NCBI GenBank assembly: GCA_963725215.1
Contig: CAVRXQ010000007.1
Coordinates: forward strand, 1-64,000
Direction: 5' to 3'
Source of the DNA: CAVRXQ01 sp963725215
GTDB lineage: Bacteria > Actinomycetota > Acidimicrobiia > Acidimicrobiales > Bog-793
Length of the DNA: 64,000 nucleotides
The notes beneath the pieces were generated by a model, which made no database searches, was not told the origin of the DNA, and saw nothing but the letters and a program-made list of their open reading frames with translations. Position 1 is the stretch's first letter, and each line of letters starts with the position of its first letter. The position numbers and the translations under genes were made by a program. Below, one piece after another: positions 62,105-64,000 of this stretch.

Positions 62105-62542
62105 TCAGTTGCCGAGCAGCCAGCGCGGCCCCGGCCCGAGCTTCGCCGCCACGTCATCGGGGTTCGACAACCGGCAGACCCCGAGGGATAGGCAGCCGCA
62201 TCCGATGCACGAGTCCAGCCGGTCGCGCAGTCGCTCGAGCTCGGCGATCCGCTCGTCGAGTCGCGGCCTCCACGACGCCGAGAGGCGCCCCCAATCCGAG
62301 GCGTTCGGGGTGCGCGAGTTCGGCAAAGAGGCGAGCGCCTCTTTGATCTCTTCGAGGCTCAGGCCGACGTGCTGCGCGGCGCGGACGAACGCCACCCGCC
62401 GCAGCACCTCGCGCCGGTAACGGCGCTGGCCGCCGTCGGAGCGGGTCGCCTCGATCAATCCCTCGCGCTCGTAGTAGCGCAGCGACGAGGCGGCGATCCC
62501 CGCCCGTTCGGCGACGTCTCCGATCGTGAGCAGCTGGGCCAC
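62105..62542 (-). CDS. soxR: SoxR-type redox regulator
   Basis: 145 aa, GTG start after AGAGGTGG. MerR-type N-terminus (LTIGDVAERAGIAASSLRYYEREGLI) and the SoxR [2Fe-2S] motif C112-x2-C115-x-C117-x5-C123 (CIGCGCLSLGVC) are intact. It senses redox-active compounds or superoxide and is divergent from an SDR reductase, a common target in actinobacteria. Confidence 0.95.
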   Translation of the reverse strand: MAQLLTIGDVAERAGIAASSLRYYEREGLIEATRSDGGQRRYRREVLRRVAFVRAAQHVGLSLEEIKEALASLPNSRTPNASDWGRLSASWRPRLDERIAELERLRDRLDSCIGCGCLSLGVCRLSNPDDVAAKLGPGPRWLLGN

Positions 62543-62553
62543 GAATCCACCTC

Positions 62554-62568
62554 TTGACTTAAAGTCAA
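62554..62568. promoter_or_regulatory. SoxR-type palindromic operator
   Basis: TTGACTT-A-AAGTCAA is a perfect dyad between soxR and the SDR gene; its left arm also contains a TTGACT -35 element pointing to the SDR. An AT-rich stretch (CTTTAATAAGTA) follows. SoxR boxes are dyads that overlap the promoter spacer in this way. Confidence 0.75.
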
Positions 62569-62590
62569 CTTTAATAAGTACGTTGACCCC

Positions 62591-63277
62591 ATGCCAGTCG
62601 CGATCGTCACCGGCGCCTCGAAAGGGCTCGGGCTTGCGCTCGCCGGCTCGCTCGAAGAAGCCGGATGGCAGGTCGTCACCGACGCCCGCCACGAAGACGA
62701 ACTCCTCGCCGCGAGCGCGCCGCTCGGCGACGGCGTCCACCCGATCCCCGGAGACATCTGTGACCCGGGCCACCGCCGCGCCCTCGTCTCCGCGGCGCAG
62801 GGACTCGGCTGGCTCGACCTCTTGGTCAACAACGCGGGGACGCTCGGGCCCTCTCCGCTGCCGAAGGTGCGCGACCTCGCTCCGGTCGCGCTCCGAGACG
62901 CCTTCCGCACGAACGTCGAAGCCCCGCTCGCCCTGATCCAGCTGGCGCTGCCGCTTTTGGAGGCGAGCGGCGGGACCGTCGTCAACGTGACCTCTGACGC
63001 CGCAGTGCAGGCCTACGAGGGCTGGGGCGGCTATGGCGCGACGAAGGCCGCTCTCGAACAGCTGTCGAAGGTGCTCGCCGCCGAGGAGAAGAAGGTCGCG
63101 GTGTACTCGTTGGACCCTGGGGACATGCGCACGGCGATGCACCAGGCCGCCTTCCCCGGAGAGGACATCTCCGACCGACCCCTCCCCGACGAGGTCGCGC
63201 CGGCCCTGTTGCGGTTGCTGGCGCAGCGACCACCGAGTGGCCGCTACCTGGCGGCGGAGTTCTCCCGAGAGAGGTGA
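62591..63277 (+). CDS. Short-chain dehydrogenase/reductase, probable SoxR target
   Basis: 228 aa. NAD(P) motif TGASKGLG, NNAG, and active-site Ser/Tyr/Lys in VNVTSDAAVQAYEGWGGYGATKAAL. Substrate unknown. The operator upstream and divergent soxR suggest induction by redox stress. Its stop overlaps the next gene's start (GTGA). Confidence 0.9.
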   Translation: MPVAIVTGASKGLGLALAGSLEEAGWQVVTDARHEDELLAASAPLGDGVHPIPGDICDPGHRRALVSAAQGLGWLDLLVNNAGTLGPSPLPKVRDLAPVALRDAFRTNVEAPLALIQLALPLLEASGGTVVNVTSDAAVQAYEGWGGYGATKAALEQLSKVLAAEEKKVAVYSLDPGDMRTAMHQAAFPGEDISDRPLPDEVAPALLRLLAQRPPSGRYLAAEFSRER

Positions 63278-64000
63278 CGTCGACGACGCGGCTCGGTTTC
63301 GAGCTCCCTTCCGCCCTCGAGGCGCGAGAGCCGCCCGAGGCGCGGGGCGACGCCCGCGACGGGGTGCGGATGATGGCGACCTTCCGCTCTTCCGGCGCGC
63401 TCGTGCACAGCCGCTTTTGCGAGCTCCCCGATTTCTTGTCCCCGGGCGATCTCGTCGTCATCAACACCTCGGCGACGATCCCGGCAGAAGTCGACGCCGA
63501 GTCGGTGAGCGGACGGCGTTTTTTCGTCCACTTCTCGACGGAGATCGAAGATGACCTTTGGGTGGTCGAGCCGCGGATGCGCGAAGGGAAACGGTCGTCG
63601 GAGTGGACCGAGGCCCAATCCCCGCCAGGGACCTTTTTCCTCGCCGACGGCGGCACGATCGAGCTTCTCGAGCACTTTCCGGAGAGCAGGCGCCTTTTCC
63701 TCGCCCGGGTCTCGCTCCCTTTGCCGGCGCGGGCCTGGCTTGAAAGGCGCGGCCGGCCGATCCACTACGGCTACCTCGATCGCGACTGGCCGCTCGCCGC
63801 GTACCAGAGCGCCTTCGCCAGCACACCCGGGAGCGCGACGATGCCGAGCGCCGGCCGCCCGCTCAGCCCCGAGGTGATCACCCGACTCGTCGGAAAGGGA
63901 GTCGGTGTCACCCCGGTCGTGCTGCACACCGGCGTCGCGTCCCTCGATTCGGACGAGCTCCCCTATCCAGAACGCGCCGTCGTGCCGAAGGTCACCGCGA
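63274..64000 (+). CDS. QueA-like S-adenosylmethionine:tRNA ribosyltransferase-isomerase (5' part)
   Basis: At least 242 codons, GTG start, open to the end of the window. QueA-like blocks are LPDFLSPGDLVVINTSATIPAEV, PIHYGYL, YQSAFASTPGSATMPSAGRPLSPEVI and VTPVVLHTGVASL. They diverge from canonical QueA (VFNDTRVIPARL, PTAGLHFT, LHVGAGTF), so this looks like the paralogous actinobacterial QueA-like branch, whose activity is less certain. Coupled to the SDR by overlap. Confidence 0.75.
   Translation, partial: MTSTTRLGFELPSALEAREPPEARGDARDGVRMMATFRSSGALVHSRFCELPDFLSPGDLVVINTSATIPAEVDAESVSGRRFFVHFSTEIEDDLWVVEPRMREGKRSSEWTEAQSPPGTFFLADGGTIELLEHFPESRRLFLARVSLPLPARAWLERRGRPIHYGYLDRDWPLAAYQSAFASTPGSATMPSAGRPLSPEVITRLVGKGVGVTPVVLHTGVASLDSDELPYPERAVVPKVTA

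Noticed and set aside
1..64000. CRISPR arrays, rRNA genes, origin of replication
   Set aside because: No regularly spaced repeats, rRNA sequence or DnaA-box cluster was noticed on reading both strands.

Overview
The window is about 64 kb of high-GC chromosomal DNA from an actinobacterium. The evidence for this is a WhiB-family regulator beside a pair of ArsA/BagAB-like ATPases, a DivIVA-domain protein, a SepX/GlpR-like membrane protein next to moaC, a MarP-type periplasmic protease, an orphan GlnR-like regulator beside glutamine synthetase, and frequent GTG/TTG starts with GGAGG-type ribosome binding sites. A deep actinobacterial lineage such as Acidimicrobiia is a guess. The gene content is mostly housekeeping, with two intact insertion sequences and a few decayed remnants.

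Layout: 1-1721 holds an intact ISL3-family element with 8-bp target duplication, then a duplicated 3' end of a tRNA-Ala gene and the intact tRNA-Ala(CGC). 1.8-6.3 kb has a SepX-like protein, MoaC, FmdB-type zinc ribbon, a thioesterase, a secreted phosphoesterase, a DivIVA protein and tRNA-Lys. 6.3-10.8 kb is looser: a deleted SDR relic, an Mg2+-type P-ATPase and a Crp/Fnr regulator. 11.0-15.7 kb is the most unusual accessory locus: a small double-glycine leader peptide with its own terminator, an exporter that fuses two cyclic-nucleotide-binding domains to a C39 peptidase and an ABC transporter, and a parvulin/PpiC-like protein whose stop codon overlaps the exporter start. 15.8-19.7 kb has NDH-2, a saccharopine-dehydrogenase-like protein and others.

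19.8-27.3 kb encodes a complete phenylalanine/tyrosine to homogentisate degradation route. hppD, an aminotransferase-DinB fusion, fahA and hmgA form one tightly overlapping operon. Two Lrp/AsnC regulators separate it from phhA and an acylphosphatase. No zeta-class GST maleylacetoacetate isomerase is present, and the DinB-like domain fused to the aminotransferase has an intact His triad and is a good candidate for that missing step.

28-34.6 kb carries topA-tmk-holB and accessory genes. 34.6-43.4 kb carries a primary-like sigma factor, nadE, glnA (interrupted by a one-base frameshift), the GlnR-like regulator, erpA-ridA-lipoprotein and mrp. 43.4-54.9 kb has whiB, the ArsA-like pair, a CorC-like protein overlapping tRNA-Pro, a CHAP protein, proS, lysC-asd and two cyclophilins. 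55-56 kb is an intact IS481-family element inserted at a cyclophilin stop codon. 56-64 kb has a SixA-like phosphatase, a VIT1-like transporter, an OmpR-type regulator with Glu at the phosphorylation site, a PyrE-like enzyme, MarP, GH15, SoxR, an SDR and the 5' part of a QueA-like gene.

All assignments come from reading the sequence and recalling family motifs. No database search was run.
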